Shown piece after piece: positions 41,125 to 49,861 of a stretch of DNA of 64,000 nt. A model generated the notes under the pieces. That model was not told the DNA's origin. It saw only the letters and a program-made list of their open reading frames with translations, and did not search any database. Positions within the stretch are counted from its first letter, which is position 1, and the number at the start of each line of letters is the position of its first letter. The DNA is from Rhizobium chutanense (GTDB lineage Bacteria > Pseudomonadota > Alphaproteobacteria > Rhizobiales > Rhizobiaceae), in assembly GCF_002531935.1 (NCBI RefSeq), contig NZ_NWSV01000001.1, forward strand, positions 1-64,000. The letters are read 5' to 3'. Both the position numbers and the translations under genes were made by a program.

Positions 41125-41260
41125 CCCTCATTCCTGTGCTTGTCACAGGAATCCAGCCACCGCGCGTCTGCGCGGTGAATAACCTGCAACGTTCAAAAGA
41201 GTCTTCCGCGCCCAAGGACTTGGGCGCACTGGATTCCTGTGACAAGCTCAGGAATGAGGG
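41125..41260. mobile_element. 136-bp inverted-repeat intergenic element (MITE/RIME-like)
   Basis: Terminal inverted repeats of 32 bp (41125-41156 and 41229-41260) match at 31 positions. The left end reads CCCTCATTCCTGTGCTTGTC and continues to CCAG. Inside lie two small hairpins: CACCGCGC / GCGCGGTG (about 41158-41177) and GCGCCCAAG / CTTGGGCGC (about 41208-41227). There is no coding frame. The termini are a motif I recall as widespread in Alphaproteobacteria. A non-autonomous mobile or REP-like element is the best reading. Confidence 0.75.
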
Positions 41261-41305
41261 AAAGTGGTGTGGCACGGCCATCCTCCCCTCGACAGGCGGT
41301 GCGAC

Positions 41306-41884
41306 ATGGTGAAACTCAACAAGATCTACACCAAAACCGGCGATGACGGCACGACCGGGCTGGTATCCGGCCCGCGCCGGCCAAAGGACGATCTGCGCGT
41401 CGAAGCCTATGGCACGGTCGACGAGGCCAATTCCGCGATCGGCCTGGCGCGGCTGCATACATCAGGCCTGCCCGAACTCGACGCCATGCTGATGTCGATC
41501 CAGAACGACCTCTTCGATCTTGGCGCCGATCTCGCCACCCCTGACACCGGCGAGACGCCGGCCTACGAACCGCTGCGGATCGTCGAGACCCAGGTCGACC
41601 GCGTCGAGCGCGATATCGATCGGCTGAACGCCGGTCTGGAGCCGCTGAAATCCTTCATCCTGCCGGGCGGCAGCCCCGCTGCCGCCCATTTGCATCTTGC
41701 CCGCACGATTGCCCGGCGCGCCGAACGTCTGATGGTGGCGCTTGCCCGCACCGATGGCGAAATCGTCAGCGAGCCGGCCAGGAAATACGTCAACCGGCTC
41801 TCGGATTTTCTGTTCGTCGCGGCGCGTCATGCAAATGACCGAGGCCAGGCGGATGTGCTTTGGGTTCCGGGAAAAAACAGATAG
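41306..41884 (+). CDS. Cob(I)alamin adenosyltransferase, PduO type
   Basis: Makes adenosylcobalamin from cob(I)alamin and ATP. The 192-residue protein has the N-terminal ATP motif YTKTGDDGTTGL at 8-19, the EAYGTVDEANSAIG motif and C-terminal RRAERLMVAL and YVNRLSDFLFVAAR segments. Adenosylcobalamin serves enzymes such as methylmalonyl-CoA mutase and ribonucleotide reductase in rhizobia. Start at 41306. The rhomboid gene follows after 33 bp and etfBA soon after, all in the same direction. Confidence 0.93.
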   Translation: MVKLNKIYTKTGDDGTTGLVSGPRRPKDDLRVEAYGTVDEANSAIGLARLHTSGLPELDAMLMSIQNDLFDLGADLATPDTGETPAYEPLRIVETQVDRVERDIDRLNAGLEPLKSFILPGGSPAAAHLHLARTIARRAERLMVALARTDGEIVSEPARKYVNRLSDFLFVAARHANDRGQADVLWVPGKNR

Positions 41885-41917
41885 GTTTGCCGCGACGACG
41901 ATCGCCGGGGGGCCTTT

Positions 41918-42706
41918 ATGTTCATACCACTTCACGACGCCAATACGCTGAAACATATCAAGGTCCAGTGGGTGACGCTCTCGCTGATCGCGCTGAATGT
42001 CGCAATCTGGCTATTGACCAGCTTGGAGAGCGAGCAGGCAGCCCAGGCGACAACAGTCGGGCTCGGTTACATCCCGGCGATCATCTTCGGCGACGCGGTG
42101 CTGGCGCAGGGGCTCGAAATCGTGCCGGAACCGCTGACTTATCTCACCTATGCCTTCGTCCACGCCGGCTTCTGGCATCTCGCCGGCAACATGATCTTCC
42201 TCTGGGTCTTCGGCGACAATGTCGAGGATGCGATGGGGCATCTGCGCTTCCTGATATTCTATCTCCTCTGCGCAGCGGCCGGCGCGCTCTGCCACGGGCT
42301 GCTGAGCATGACGTCGCAAGCGCCGCTGGTCGGCGCATCAGGAGCGATCTCCGGCGTGGTTGCCGCCTATGTCATGCTGCATCCGCGCGTCAGGGTTTGG
42401 GTGCTGGTCTTCTTCCGTGTGCCGTTGCCCCTGCCGGCTTTCGTGCCGCTGCTGTTGTGGATCGGGCAGCAGTTCTTCATGCTGGCTGTCACACCGGAAA
42501 GCGACGTTTCCTGGGGCGCGCATGTCGGCGGCATTATTGCCGGGGCTCTTCTCATCCTTGTCTTGCGCCGGCCCGGCGTGCCGCTCTTCGACCGGGAGAT
42601 CGTGACACCTCGGGCCGTGAGAAACAGTCCCGGCGCCGTTCCGCCCATCGCCGCCAGAACGGACGGACGGATAGCGCAGCGATTTCCCTGGGGCCGGCGC
42701 TCATAG
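41918..42706 (+). CDS. Rhomboid family intramembrane serine protease
   Basis: Membrane protease of 262 residues with at least six helices. The catalytic dyad is S141 in GASGAISG and H202 in GAHVGGIIAG. The HAGFWHLAGNMIFLWVFGDNVED region is the conserved L1 loop and second helix. Substrates are not known. A GGGGGG run lies close upstream of the ATG. It ends 182 bp before etfB. Confidence 0.93.
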   Translation: MFIPLHDANTLKHIKVQWVTLSLIALNVAIWLLTSLESEQAAQATTVGLGYIPAIIFGDAVLAQGLEIVPEPLTYLTYAFVHAGFWHLAGNMIFLWVFGDNVEDAMGHLRFLIFYLLCAAAGALCHGLLSMTSQAPLVGASGAISGVVAAYVMLHPRVRVWVLVFFRVPLPLPAFVPLLLWIGQQFFMLAVTPESDVSWGAHVGGIIAGALLILVLRRPGVPLFDREIVTPRAVRNSPGAVPPIAARTDGRIAQRFPWGRRS

Positions 42707-42711
42707 CAATA

Positions 42712-42739
42712 TTGACGTGAACGTAAACGTCCATATATA
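42712..42739 (+). promoter_or_regulatory. etfBA promoter with overlapping LiuR-like operator
   Basis: -35 TTGACG (42712-42717) and -10 TATATA (42734-42739) are 16 bp apart. Over the -35 lies the near-palindrome TTGACGT-GA-ACGTAAA (42712-42727). This fits the TTKACGT-N2-ACGTMAA pattern that I recall for LiuR, a MerR-type regulator of branched-chain amino-acid and fatty-acid breakdown. The regulator gene itself is not in the window. Confidence 0.5.
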
Positions 42740-42888
42740 GCCGGTCAAATCGCCTGCCTGCGTCATGCAAGCGTTGAAATTGGAGGAAAAACGCGTATCC
42801 ATGTCGCCATTCGACAATCGGAGCGGCGCCTGAGCGCGCATTTTCTAGAAAAGTCTCTGAAGCCAGTTTTCCCTGAAGGAAGGACCCC

Positions 42889-43638
42889 ATGAAGATTCTC
42901 GTCCCAGTCAAACGGGTTGTCGACTACAACGTGAAGATCCGGGTTCGTCCGGATGGTACGGGTGTCGAGCTTGCCAATGTAAAGATGTCGATGAACCCGT
43001 TCGACGAGATCTCGGTGGAAGAGGCGCTGCGGCTGAAGGAAGCCGGCAAGGCCGAGGAAGTGGTGGTGGTGTCGATCGGCCCTGCCAAGGCCGAGGAGAC
43101 GCTGCGGACGGCGCTCGCCATGGGCGCCGACCGGGCGATCCTGGTTGAGACCGACGATCAGGTCGAGCCGCTGGCTGTCGCCAAGATCCTCAAGGCTGTG
43201 GCCGATGCCGAACAGCCCGGCCTGATCATCGTCGGCAAGCAGGCGATCGACGACGATTCCAACCAGACCGGCCAGATGCTGGCAGCATTGCTGGGTTCGG
43301 CCCAGGCGACCTTCGCCTCGAAGATCGAGATCGGAGACGGCAAGGCAACCGTGACCCGCGAAGTCGACGGCGGCCTGCAGACGATCGAGATCAAGCTGCC
43401 GGCGGTGGTCACCTCGGATCTGCGGCTGAACGAACCGCGTTATGCCTCGCTGCCGAACATCATGAAGGCGAAGAAGAAGCCGCTCGACAAGAAGAGCCCG
43501 GCCGATTTTTCCGTCTCCACGACGCCGCGGCTGAAGGTGCTGAAGACCGAGGAGCCCAGTGGCCGCAAGGCGGGCGTCAAGGTCAAGTCGGTCGCCGAGC
43601 TGGTCGACAAGCTGAAGAACGAAGCCGGCGTGCTCTAA
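42889..43638 (+). CDS. etfB: Electron transfer flavoprotein subunit beta
   Basis: Small subunit of ETF, which carries electrons from acyl-CoA dehydrogenases to ETF-ubiquinone oxidoreductase. The 249-residue protein starts [16 protein letters not shown] and has the family signature region (about 125-145, [18 protein letters not shown] preceding the AMP site). It resembles the housekeeping ETF, not the nitrogen-fixation FixA. AAGGAAGGA precedes the start. etfA follows 21 bp later. Confidence 0.96.
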   Translation: MKILVPVKRVVDYNVKIRVRPDGTGVELANVKMSMNPFDEISVEEALRLKEAGKAEEVVVVSIGPAKAEETLRTALAMGADRAILVETDDQVEPLAVAKILKAVADAEQPGLIIVGKQAIDDDSNQTGQMLAALLGSAQATFASKIEIGDGKATVTREVDGGLQTIEIKLPAVVTSDLRLNEPRYASLPNIMKAKKKPLDKKSPADFSVSTTPRLKVLKTEEPSGRKAGVKVKSVAELVDKLKNEAGVL

Positions 43639-43659
43639 GGTTCGAAAGGAATTATCACC

Positions 43660-44589
43660 ATGACCATTCTTCTTCTGGCCGATCACGACAATTCGAGCCT
43701 TTCCGACCAGACCGCCAAGGCGCTGACGGCCGCTTCCCAGATCGGCTCCGACGTGCATGTTCTTGTTGCCGGCAAGGGCGCCAAGGCTGCTGCCGAACAG
43801 GCGGCCAAACTCTCCGGCGTCTCCAAGGTGCTCTTGGCCGAAAGCGATGCGCTCGCCAACAATCTGGCCGAGCCGCTCGCCGACCTGATCGTCTCGCTCG
43901 CCGGCTCTTATGACACGATCCTGTCTGCCGCCACTTCTGTCGGCAAGAACGTGCTGCCCCGCGTCGCCGCCCTGCTCGATGTCGCCCAGGTCTCGGAGAT
44001 CATCGAGGTGGTCTCGTCCGATACCTTCAAGCGGCCGATCTATGCCGGCAATGCCATCCAGACGGTGCAGGCAAGCGACGCCAAGAAGGTGATCACCGTG
44101 CGCACCGCCTCGTTTGCTTCCGCATCTGAAGGCGGCTCCGCCGCGGTCGAGGTCATTCCGGCGGCTTCCGATCCCGGCCTGTCGACTTTCGTCAAGGATG
44201 CGCTGTCGGCCTCCGACCGTCCGGAGCTGACTTCGGCCAAGATCATCCTCTCCGGCGGCCGGGCGCTCGGATCGGCGGAGAAGTTCCGCGAAGTCATCCT
44301 GCCGCTTGCCGACAAGCTGGGGGCCGCCGTCGGCGCCAGCCGTGCGGCCGTCGATGCCGGTTATGCGCCGAACGACTGGCAGGTCGGCCAGACCGGCAAG
44401 GTGGTGGCGCCCGATCTTTATATCGCCGCCGGCATCTCAGGCGCCATCCAGCATCTGGCCGGCATGAAGGATTCGAAGGTGATCGTCGCCATCAACAAGG
44501 ACGAGGAGGCGCCGATCTTCCAGGTCGCCGACTACGGTCTGGTCGCCGATCTGTTCGAAGCCCTGCCGGAATTGCAGAAGGCGCTCTAA
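43660..44589 (+). CDS. etfA: Electron transfer flavoprotein subunit alpha
   Basis: FAD-binding subunit of ETF, 309 residues. The N-terminal domain contacts the beta subunit; the C-terminal FAD domain (about 190-305) holds [31 protein letters not shown] and [21 protein letters not shown] precedes the start. It is paired with etfB in one operon, and a 3-hydroxybutyryl-CoA dehydrogenase gene lies next. Confidence 0.96.
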   Translation: MTILLLADHDNSSLSDQTAKALTAASQIGSDVHVLVAGKGAKAAAEQAAKLSGVSKVLLAESDALANNLAEPLADLIVSLAGSYDTILSAATSVGKNVLPRVAALLDVAQVSEIIEVVSSDTFKRPIYAGNAIQTVQASDAKKVITVRTASFASASEGGSAAVEVIPAASDPGLSTFVKDALSASDRPELTSAKIILSGGRALGSAEKFREVILPLADKLGAAVGASRAAVDAGYAPNDWQVGQTGKVVAPDLYIAAGISGAIQHLAGMKDSKVIVAINKDEEAPIFQVADYGLVADLFEALPELQKAL

Positions 44590-44657
44590 GCGCGCCAAAT
44601 GCTTTTCTTTCGCACTTGCGAATGACTGGAAAATTATCTTTTATGGCGCTACTACTG

Positions 44658-44683
44658 CTGCCGGGCGATCATTTGCCCGGCAG
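44658..44683. terminator. Hairpin between etfA and the hbd-type gene
   Basis: CTGCCGGGC / GCCCGGCAG arms around an 8-nt loop, 69 bp after etfA. It is followed by TATTGCTAAAAAA rather than a clean T tract, so partial termination is the safe reading. Confidence 0.45.
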
Positions 44684-44736
44684 TATTGCTAAAAAATGCG
44701 GTAGCGCGGGGGCGAATGCCGTGTGGGGGTTTGGAG

Positions 44737-45618
44737 ATGAATGCGGTGTTGAAGAATATTGGTATTATCGGTGCCGGCCAGATGGGCTGCGGCATCGCGC
44801 ATGTTTCGGCCGCCGCAGGTTACAGGGTTCACATCTACGATCTCTCCCAGGACCGCATCGAATCCGGCCTTGCCACCATCAACGGCAATCTTGCCCGGCT
44901 GGTGACGAACGGCAAGATGACCGAAGAGGAACGCAAGTCGACCTTGTCGCTCATCTCGGGCTCGTCCGATGTCAATGATCTCGCCCCGTCCGATCTCGTC
45001 ATCGAGGCCGCCACCGAAGATGAAACCGTCAAGCGCAAGATCTATACCCAGGTCTGTCCGGTGCTGAAGCCGGAAGCGCTGCTTGCCACCAACACCTCTT
45101 CCCTTTCCATCACCCGGCTTGCTGCCGCAACCGACCGCCCCGAACGCTTCATGGGCATACATTTCATGAACCCGGTGCCGGTCATGAAGCTGGTCGAACT
45201 GGTGCGCGGCATCGCGACCGATGAGAAGACCTTCTCCGCCGCCAAGGAATTCGTCGGCACGCTGGAAAAGACCATCACCGTCGCCGAGGATTTCCCCGCC
45301 TTCATCGTCAACCGCATCCTGCTGCCGATGATCAACGAGGCGATCTACACGCTTTATGAAGGCGTCGGCACGGTCGATGCCATCGACACGGCGATGAAGC
45401 TCGGCGCCAACCATCCGATGGGGCCGCTGCAGCTTGCCGATTTCATCGGCCTCGACACCTGCCTGTCGATCATGCAGGTTCTGCACGACGGTCTGGCGGA
45501 CTCGAAATATCGCCCCTGCCCGCTGCTGGTGAAATATGTCGAGGCCGGCTGGCTCGGCCGTAAATCCGGCCGCGGCTTCTACGATTATCGCGGCGAAGTG
45601 CCGGTGCCGACGCGCTAA
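44737..45618 (+). CDS. 3-hydroxybutyryl-CoA dehydrogenase
   Basis: NAD-dependent oxidation of 3-hydroxyacyl-CoA to 3-oxoacyl-CoA, or the reverse, 293 residues. The Rossmann motif is G12-x-G14-x2-G17 (GIIGAGQMG). The catalytic region has [13 protein letters not shown] (His) and the C-terminal dimer domain has [22 protein letters not shown] directly abuts the ATG. Placement after etfBA suggests short-chain acyl-CoA breakdown or butyrate/PHB metabolism. Confidence 0.94.
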   Translation: MNAVLKNIGIIGAGQMGCGIAHVSAAAGYRVHIYDLSQDRIESGLATINGNLARLVTNGKMTEEERKSTLSLISGSSDVNDLAPSDLVIEAATEDETVKRKIYTQVCPVLKPEALLATNTSSLSITRLAAATDRPERFMGIHFMNPVPVMKLVELVRGIATDEKTFSAAKEFVGTLEKTITVAEDFPAFIVNRILLPMINEAIYTLYEGVGTVDAIDTAMKLGANHPMGPLQLADFIGLDTCLSIMQVLHDGLADSKYRPCPLLVKYVEAGWLGRKSGRGFYDYRGEVPVPTR

Positions 45619-45677
45619 AGCGCGGCGCGATCTTTCAGATTCTCTTGGCCCACGCTTGAGGCCTTTGGTTTTCCGCA

Positions 45678-45712
45678 TGTCGCGCAAAACCGCGGCCCAC
45701 TTTTGCGCGACA
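45678..45712. repeat. Palindromic repeat, second stem type with shared core
   Basis: Perfect 12-bp arms TGTCGCGCAAAA / TTTTGCGCGACA around an 11-nt loop. On the minus strand the centre reads AAAA-GTGGGCCGCGG-TTTT, closely resembling the AAAA-GTGTGGGCGG-TTTT core of the 8348 and 35449 repeats, but the outer stem is different. It lies downstream of the hbd-type gene. Confidence 0.7.
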
Positions 45713-45795
45713 GCTTTAAGCAGACATCATCAGAAAGGGCGAATGGACCCGACGCCCGCGACATGCTTTCCTTGCCGTGAACGGGAGGGAATGCC

Positions 45796-45888
45796 ATGTC
45801 GACCGAAACACCGATGTTCCTGCTGCAATGCTGCGTCCTTATCGGGCTCGCGGGGGTGTTCCTCATCAAAGGAGACGGTGACTCCTGA
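45796..45888 (+). CDS. Putative 30-residue membrane peptide
   Basis: Open frame MSTETPMFLLQCCVLIGLAG continuing to KGDGDS. One hydrophobic helix spans about residues 7-24, with two adjacent cysteines at its start and a charged tail. A good ribosome site GGGAGGGA lies 5 bp before the ATG. It sits alone in the gap between the hbd-type gene and tlpA. No function can be given. Confidence 0.5.
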   Translation: MSTETPMFLLQCCVLIGLAGVFLIKGDGDS

Positions 45889-45897
45889 CCGGTCTCC

Positions 45898-46560
45898 CTA
45901 CGACCCGATAGCACCCTTGATCAGCGCTTTTGCATCGTCGCTGTCCCAGGCGGCAGGGCCGTTCATGGCGGAGATCAGGCAGCCCTTGTCGTCGAGCAGC
46001 AGCGTCACCGGAAGACCGAAGGCGAGGCCTTCCTTTTTCAGGCTGTTGAAGACCGCGATCGTATTATCCCGATAGAGCTGCAGCGCATCGACACCGATTT
46101 CGCTTAGGAAGGCCTTCGGCTTCTCGTCGTCGCCGCTATCGATATTGACGGGCACGACCTGGAACTTGTCGCTGCCCATCTGCTTCTCGAGTGCGTTCAG
46201 CGCCGGCATCTCCTCGCGGCAGGGAACGCACCATGTTGCCCAGAGATTGAGAAGCACGGTCTTGCCGGCAAAATGATCGAGCGTCAGCGGCTTGCCGTCG
46301 GGGCCGTTGAAGGACACCCCGGTCAGCTTGCGCGGTTCGCTGGCGGCAACCATGGCGGCCACCTGCCCTTTCATCAGCGGCGTGATGCCGGCGGTGCGAT
46401 CCCTCGCAAGCTTGCATTCGGCTGACGCCGTTTCACCGCCGCCATTGCCAATCCCCGTCTCCTTCACGTATACCGCTGCCGCACCGGCAACCACGCCTGC
46501 AACGGCGGCGATTGCGATCAATTTTCCGGACGGCAGGCCGAAAGGTTTTTTTGTCGTCAT
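45898..46560 (-). CDS. tlpA: Thiol:disulfide interchange protein TlpA
   Basis: Membrane-anchored periplasmic thioredoxin of 220 residues. An N-terminal anchor helix (about 13-31) is followed by the AhpC/TSA-like thioredoxin fold with active site WCVPC (C111/C114). An insertion with one more cysteine (CLISAMNG) lies near the C terminus. In rhizobia TlpA keeps copper-site cysteines of cytochrome oxidase reduced. It is divergent from argH with only 26 bp between the start codons. Confidence 0.93.
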   Translation of the reverse strand: MTTKKPFGLPSGKLIAIAAVAGVVAGAAAVYVKETGIGNGGGETASAECKLARDRTAGITPLMKGQVAAMVAASEPRKLTGVSFNGPDGKPLTLDHFAGKTVLLNLWATWCVPCREEMPALNALEKQMGSDKFQVVPVNIDSGDDEKPKAFLSEIGVDALQLYRDNTIAVFNSLKKEGLAFGLPVTLLLDDKGCLISAMNGPAAWDSDDAKALIKGAIGS

Positions 46561-46586
46561 TTCATTCTCCAGGACGGGCATCTTCC

Positions 46587-47990
46587 ATGGCCGAGAGCAA
46601 CACGGACACCAAATCCTCCAACCAGATGTGGGGTGGTCGCTTCGCCTCCGGCCCTGACGCGATCATGGAGGAGATAAATGCCTCGATCGGTTTCGACAAG
46701 AAGCTATTCGCCCAGGATATCCGCGGTTCGATCGCTCATGCGACGATGCTTGCCCATCAGGGCATCATTTCGGCCGAGGATAAGGACAAGATCGTTCACG
46801 GGCTAAACACGATCCTGTCAGAAATCGAAAGCGGCAATTTCGAATTCTCCCGCCGGCTCGAAGACATCCACATGAATATCGAGGCGCGCCTGGCGACGCT
46901 GATCGGCCCGGCGGCCGGCCGGCTGCACACCGCCCGTTCGCGCAACGATCAGGTGGCGCTCGATTTCCGCCTCTGGGTGAAGGAAGAGCTTGAGAAGACC
47001 GAAAGGATGCTGACCGGCCTGATCGCCGCCTTCCTCGACCGTGCCGAGGAACATGCCGAAAGCGTCATGCCTGGCTTCACCCATCTGCAGACCGCCCAGC
47101 CGGTCACCTTCGGCCATCACTGCATGGCCTATGTCGAAATGTTCGGCCGCGATCGCTCGCGCGTGCGCCACGCCATCGAGCACCTGGATGAAAGCCCGAT
47201 CGGTGCGGCCGCCCTTGCCGGCACCGGCTATCCGATCGATCGCCATATGACGGCCCAGGCGCTCGGTTTCCGCGAGCCGACCCGCAATTCCATCGACACG
47301 GTCTCCGACCGCGATTTCGCCATCGAATTCCTGTCGATCGCCGCGATAACAGGCATGCATCTGTCGCGCCTGGCCGAAGAGATCGTCATCTGGTCGACGC
47401 CGCAATTCGGTTTCGTCCGTCTCTCCGACGCGTTTTCGACCGGCTCGTCGATCATGCCTCAGAAGAAGAACCCGGATGCCGCCGAACTGGTGCGTGCCAA
47501 GACCGGCCGCATCAACGGCTCGCTGGTGGCGCTGCTGACGATCATGAAGGGCCTGCCGCTCGCCTATTCCAAGGACATGCAGGAAGACAAGGAACAGGTC
47601 TTCGATGCGGCCGAGAGCCTGGAATTGGCGATCGCCGCCATGACCGGCATGGTGCGCGACATGACCGTCAACACCCAGCGCATGAAGGCGGCCGCCGGCT
47701 CCGGCTATTCGACGGCAACCGACCTTGCCGACTGGCTGGTGCGCGAAGCCGGCCTGCCCTTCCGCGATGCCCATCACGTCACCGGCCGCGCCGTGGCGCT
47801 TGCCGAAAGCAAGGGCTGCGACCTCGCCGAACTGCCGCTCGCCGATCTGCAGGCGATCCATTCCGCGATCACCGATAAGGTCTACAACGTGTTGACCGTC
47901 GAAGCCTCTGTCGCCAGCCGCAAGAGCTTCGGCGGCACGGCGCCGTCCGAGGTGCGCAAGCAGATCGCCTTCTGGCGCGCCCGCAACTGA
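46587..47990 (+). CDS. argH: Argininosuccinate lyase
   Basis: Last step of arginine synthesis: splits argininosuccinate to arginine and fumarate. The 467-residue protein has the fumarase/aspartase signature [12 protein letters not shown] with the catalytic serine near 288 and the N-terminal WGGRF motif. Start at 46587 ([13 protein letters not shown]); a frame extension would run into tlpA. A terminator hairpin follows, then lptM and lysA. Confidence 0.97.
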   Translation: MAESNTDTKSSNQMWGGRFASGPDAIMEEINASIGFDKKLFAQDIRGSIAHATMLAHQGIISAEDKDKIVHGLNTILSEIESGNFEFSRRLEDIHMNIEARLATLIGPAAGRLHTARSRNDQVALDFRLWVKEELEKTERMLTGLIAAFLDRAEEHAESVMPGFTHLQTAQPVTFGHHCMAYVEMFGRDRSRVRHAIEHLDESPIGAAALAGTGYPIDRHMTAQALGFREPTRNSIDTVSDRDFAIEFLSIAAITGMHLSRLAEEIVIWSTPQFGFVRLSDAFSTGSSIMPQKKNPDAAELVRAKTGRINGSLVALLTIMKGLPLAYSKDMQEDKEQVFDAAESLELAIAAMTGMVRDMTVNTQRMKAAAGSGYSTATDLADWLVREAGLPFRDAHHVTGRAVALAESKGCDLAELPLADLQAIHSAITDKVYNVLTVEASVASRKSFGGTAPSEVRKQIAFWRARN

Positions 47991-47996
47991 GAGAGA

Positions 47997-48026
47997 CGAG
48001 GCGGGGCGACAGCCGCCTCGCCTTTT
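47997..48026 (+). terminator. Terminator of argH
   Basis: CGAGGCGG / CCGCCTCG arms around an 8-nt loop, followed by CCTTTTG, beginning 7 bp after the stop codon. Confidence 0.65.
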
Positions 48027-48139
48027 GCCGCAGGGAACAGCGTCCAACAATCAGGGTGCACAAGGCGGATAAACTTCGCTATGAAGATCGCCATCGTTCA
48101 AAGAATGATGTCCGTCATATGCCGCACAAGAGGATATCC

Positions 48140-48334
48140 ATGCAGAAGAGCTTGCCGCATCTCATCCGCCTGACGGCGGTGCTCGCCGTCATCGGCCTTG
48201 CCGTTGCCGGATGCGGGCGCAAGGGCGATCTCGATCCGCCGAGTGCTGCGGCAACCAAGGAAGGCGATATTTCCAAGCCGACAAAACAGCCGGGAACCGT
48301 TGACAAGCCCTTCGTTCTCGATCCTCTTCTTTAA
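48140..48334 (+). CDS. lptM: LPS translocon maturation chaperone LptM (YifL-like lipoprotein)
   Basis: Small lipoprotein of 64 residues with signal peptide and lipobox LAVAGC; C25 would be lipidated. The motif CGRKGDLDPP after the cysteine is diagnostic of YifL/LptM, which helps LptD mature in the outer membrane. GAGGA lies upstream of the ATG. The lysA start codon follows after 11 bp, an arrangement kept in many Proteobacteria. Confidence 0.93.
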   Translation: MQKSLPHLIRLTAVLAVIGLAVAGCGRKGDLDPPSAAATKEGDISKPTKQPGTVDKPFVLDPLL

Positions 48335-48345
48335 GGCATAAGCCC

Positions 48346-49614
48346 GTGAACCATTTCGAGTACCGCGACGGCATCCTTCACGCCGAGAACGTTCCCGTCC
48401 CCGAGATCGCCAAAGCGGTCGGCACACCTTTCTACGTCTATTCCACCGCGACGCTGGAACGCCATTACCGCGTCTTCTCGGAAGCCTTCGGCGATGTCGA
48501 CTCCATGGTCTGCTACGCAATGAAGGCGAATTCCAACCAGGCGGTGCTGAAGACGCTCGGCCGTCTCGGCGCCGGCATCGACGTCGTGTCGGAAGGCGAG
48601 CTGCGCCGCGCGCTTGCCGCCGGCATTCCGGCAGAGCGCATCATGTTCTCAGGCGTCGGCAAGACGCCGCAGGAAATGGACTTCGCCCTCGAAGCCGGCA
48701 TCTACTGCTTCAATGTCGAATCCGAGCCGGAGCTCGAAATCCTCAACCAGCGCGCCGTCAACGCCGGCAAGAAAGCCCCGGTCTCCTTCCGCATCAACCC
48801 GGATGTCGATGCGAAAACGCATTCGAAGATTTCGACCGGCAAGAAGGAAAACAAGTTCGGCATTTCCTGGGAGCGTGCCCGCGCCATCTATGCTCATGCC
48901 GCCAAGCTGCCGGGCATCGAAGTCACCGGCATCGACATGCATATCGGCAGCCAGATCACCGAGCTGCAGCCCTTCGACGACGCCTTCAAGCTGCTGCACG
49001 ACCTCGTCGCGACGCTGCGCGCCGACGGCCACACCATTCATCACGTCGATATCGGCGGCGGCCTCGGCGTGCCCTACAAGGACGACAACAATCCGCCGCC
49101 GCTGCCGGATGCCTATGCGGCGATCGTCAAGAACCAGCTGCGCGGCCTCAACTGCAAGATCGTCACCGAGCCCGGCCGCCTGATCGTCGGCAACGCCGGC
49201 ATCCTGGTGACCGAAGTCCTCTATGTGAAGGATGGCGGCGAAAAGACCTTCGTCATCGTCGACGGTGCGATGAACGATCTCATCCGCCCGACCCTCTACG
49301 AGGCCTATCACGAGATCCGTCCGGTGACGATTTCGGCCGCGAACGCCCCGCGCATCCGCGCCGACGTCGTCGGCCCCGTCTGCGAGACCGGCGATTACCT
49401 GGCGCTCGATCGCGAAATGGCGATGCCGAAGCCCGGCGACCTGATCGCCGTCAGCACGGCCGGCGCCTATGGCGCGGTCCAGGCCGGCACCTATAACAGC
49501 CGCCTGCTGGTGCCCGAAGTTCTGGTGAAAGGCAGCGATTTCCATGTGATTCGCCCGCGCAGAACCTATGCGGAACTGATCAGCCTCGACTCCGTTCCGA
49601 CCTGGCTCGACTAG
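48346..49614 (+). CDS. lysA: Diaminopimelate decarboxylase
   Basis: Final step of lysine synthesis: decarboxylates meso-diaminopimelate with pyridoxal phosphate. The 422-residue protein has the PLP lysine K60 in YAMKANSN, HIGSQI, the glycine-rich phosphate site (DIGGGLGVPY) and the C-terminal CETGDYLA motif. It starts at GTG (48346), preceded by TTAAGG. It follows lptM closely and shares its transcript. Confidence 0.97.
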   Translation: MNHFEYRDGILHAENVPVPEIAKAVGTPFYVYSTATLERHYRVFSEAFGDVDSMVCYAMKANSNQAVLKTLGRLGAGIDVVSEGELRRALAAGIPAERIMFSGVGKTPQEMDFALEAGIYCFNVESEPELEILNQRAVNAGKKAPVSFRINPDVDAKTHSKISTGKKENKFGISWERARAIYAHAAKLPGIEVTGIDMHIGSQITELQPFDDAFKLLHDLVATLRADGHTIHHVDIGGGLGVPYKDDNNPPPLPDAYAAIVKNQLRGLNCKIVTEPGRLIVGNAGILVTEVLYVKDGGEKTFVIVDGAMNDLIRPTLYEAYHEIRPVTISAANAPRIRADVVGPVCETGDYLALDREMAMPKPGDLIAVSTAGAYGAVQAGTYNSRLLVPEVLVKGSDFHVIRPRRTYAELISLDSVPTWLD

Positions 49615-49625
49615 CACCGGTCAGA

Positions 49626-49641
49626 AAATCGGAAGCGATTT
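49626..49641. repeat. Small hairpin and degenerate repeat-like sequence after lysA
   Basis: AAATCG / CGATTT arms around GAAG, followed by GATTCAAAGAGTTAAAGCGC. This string recalls a common rhizobial intergenic repeat, but no second copy is in the window, so assignment is from memory. It could also end the lysA transcript. Confidence 0.3.
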
Positions 49642-49861
49642 GGATTCAAAGAGTTAAAGCGCGAGGAGCAATCTGAAGGATCGCGACGCGTTTTAAACAG
49701 CCATCACTTTTTGGCGAATAAACGTGAAAAGCCGGTATTGCCGGCCGCTCGCCCTCGCCTTCGCCACAAAGAGTGTTATCCTTGTCAGTCATGAGCGTAT
49801 TGCCCCGCAATCGCCGGAAGCGCCCTCTGTTCCAGAACGCCAGATCGCGGAGACCGGATCG

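Noticed and set aside
42889..44589. Nitrogen-fixation fixAB instead of etfBA
   Set aside because: Sequences and the hbd/cobalamin context fit housekeeping ETF; fixC and fixX are absent.
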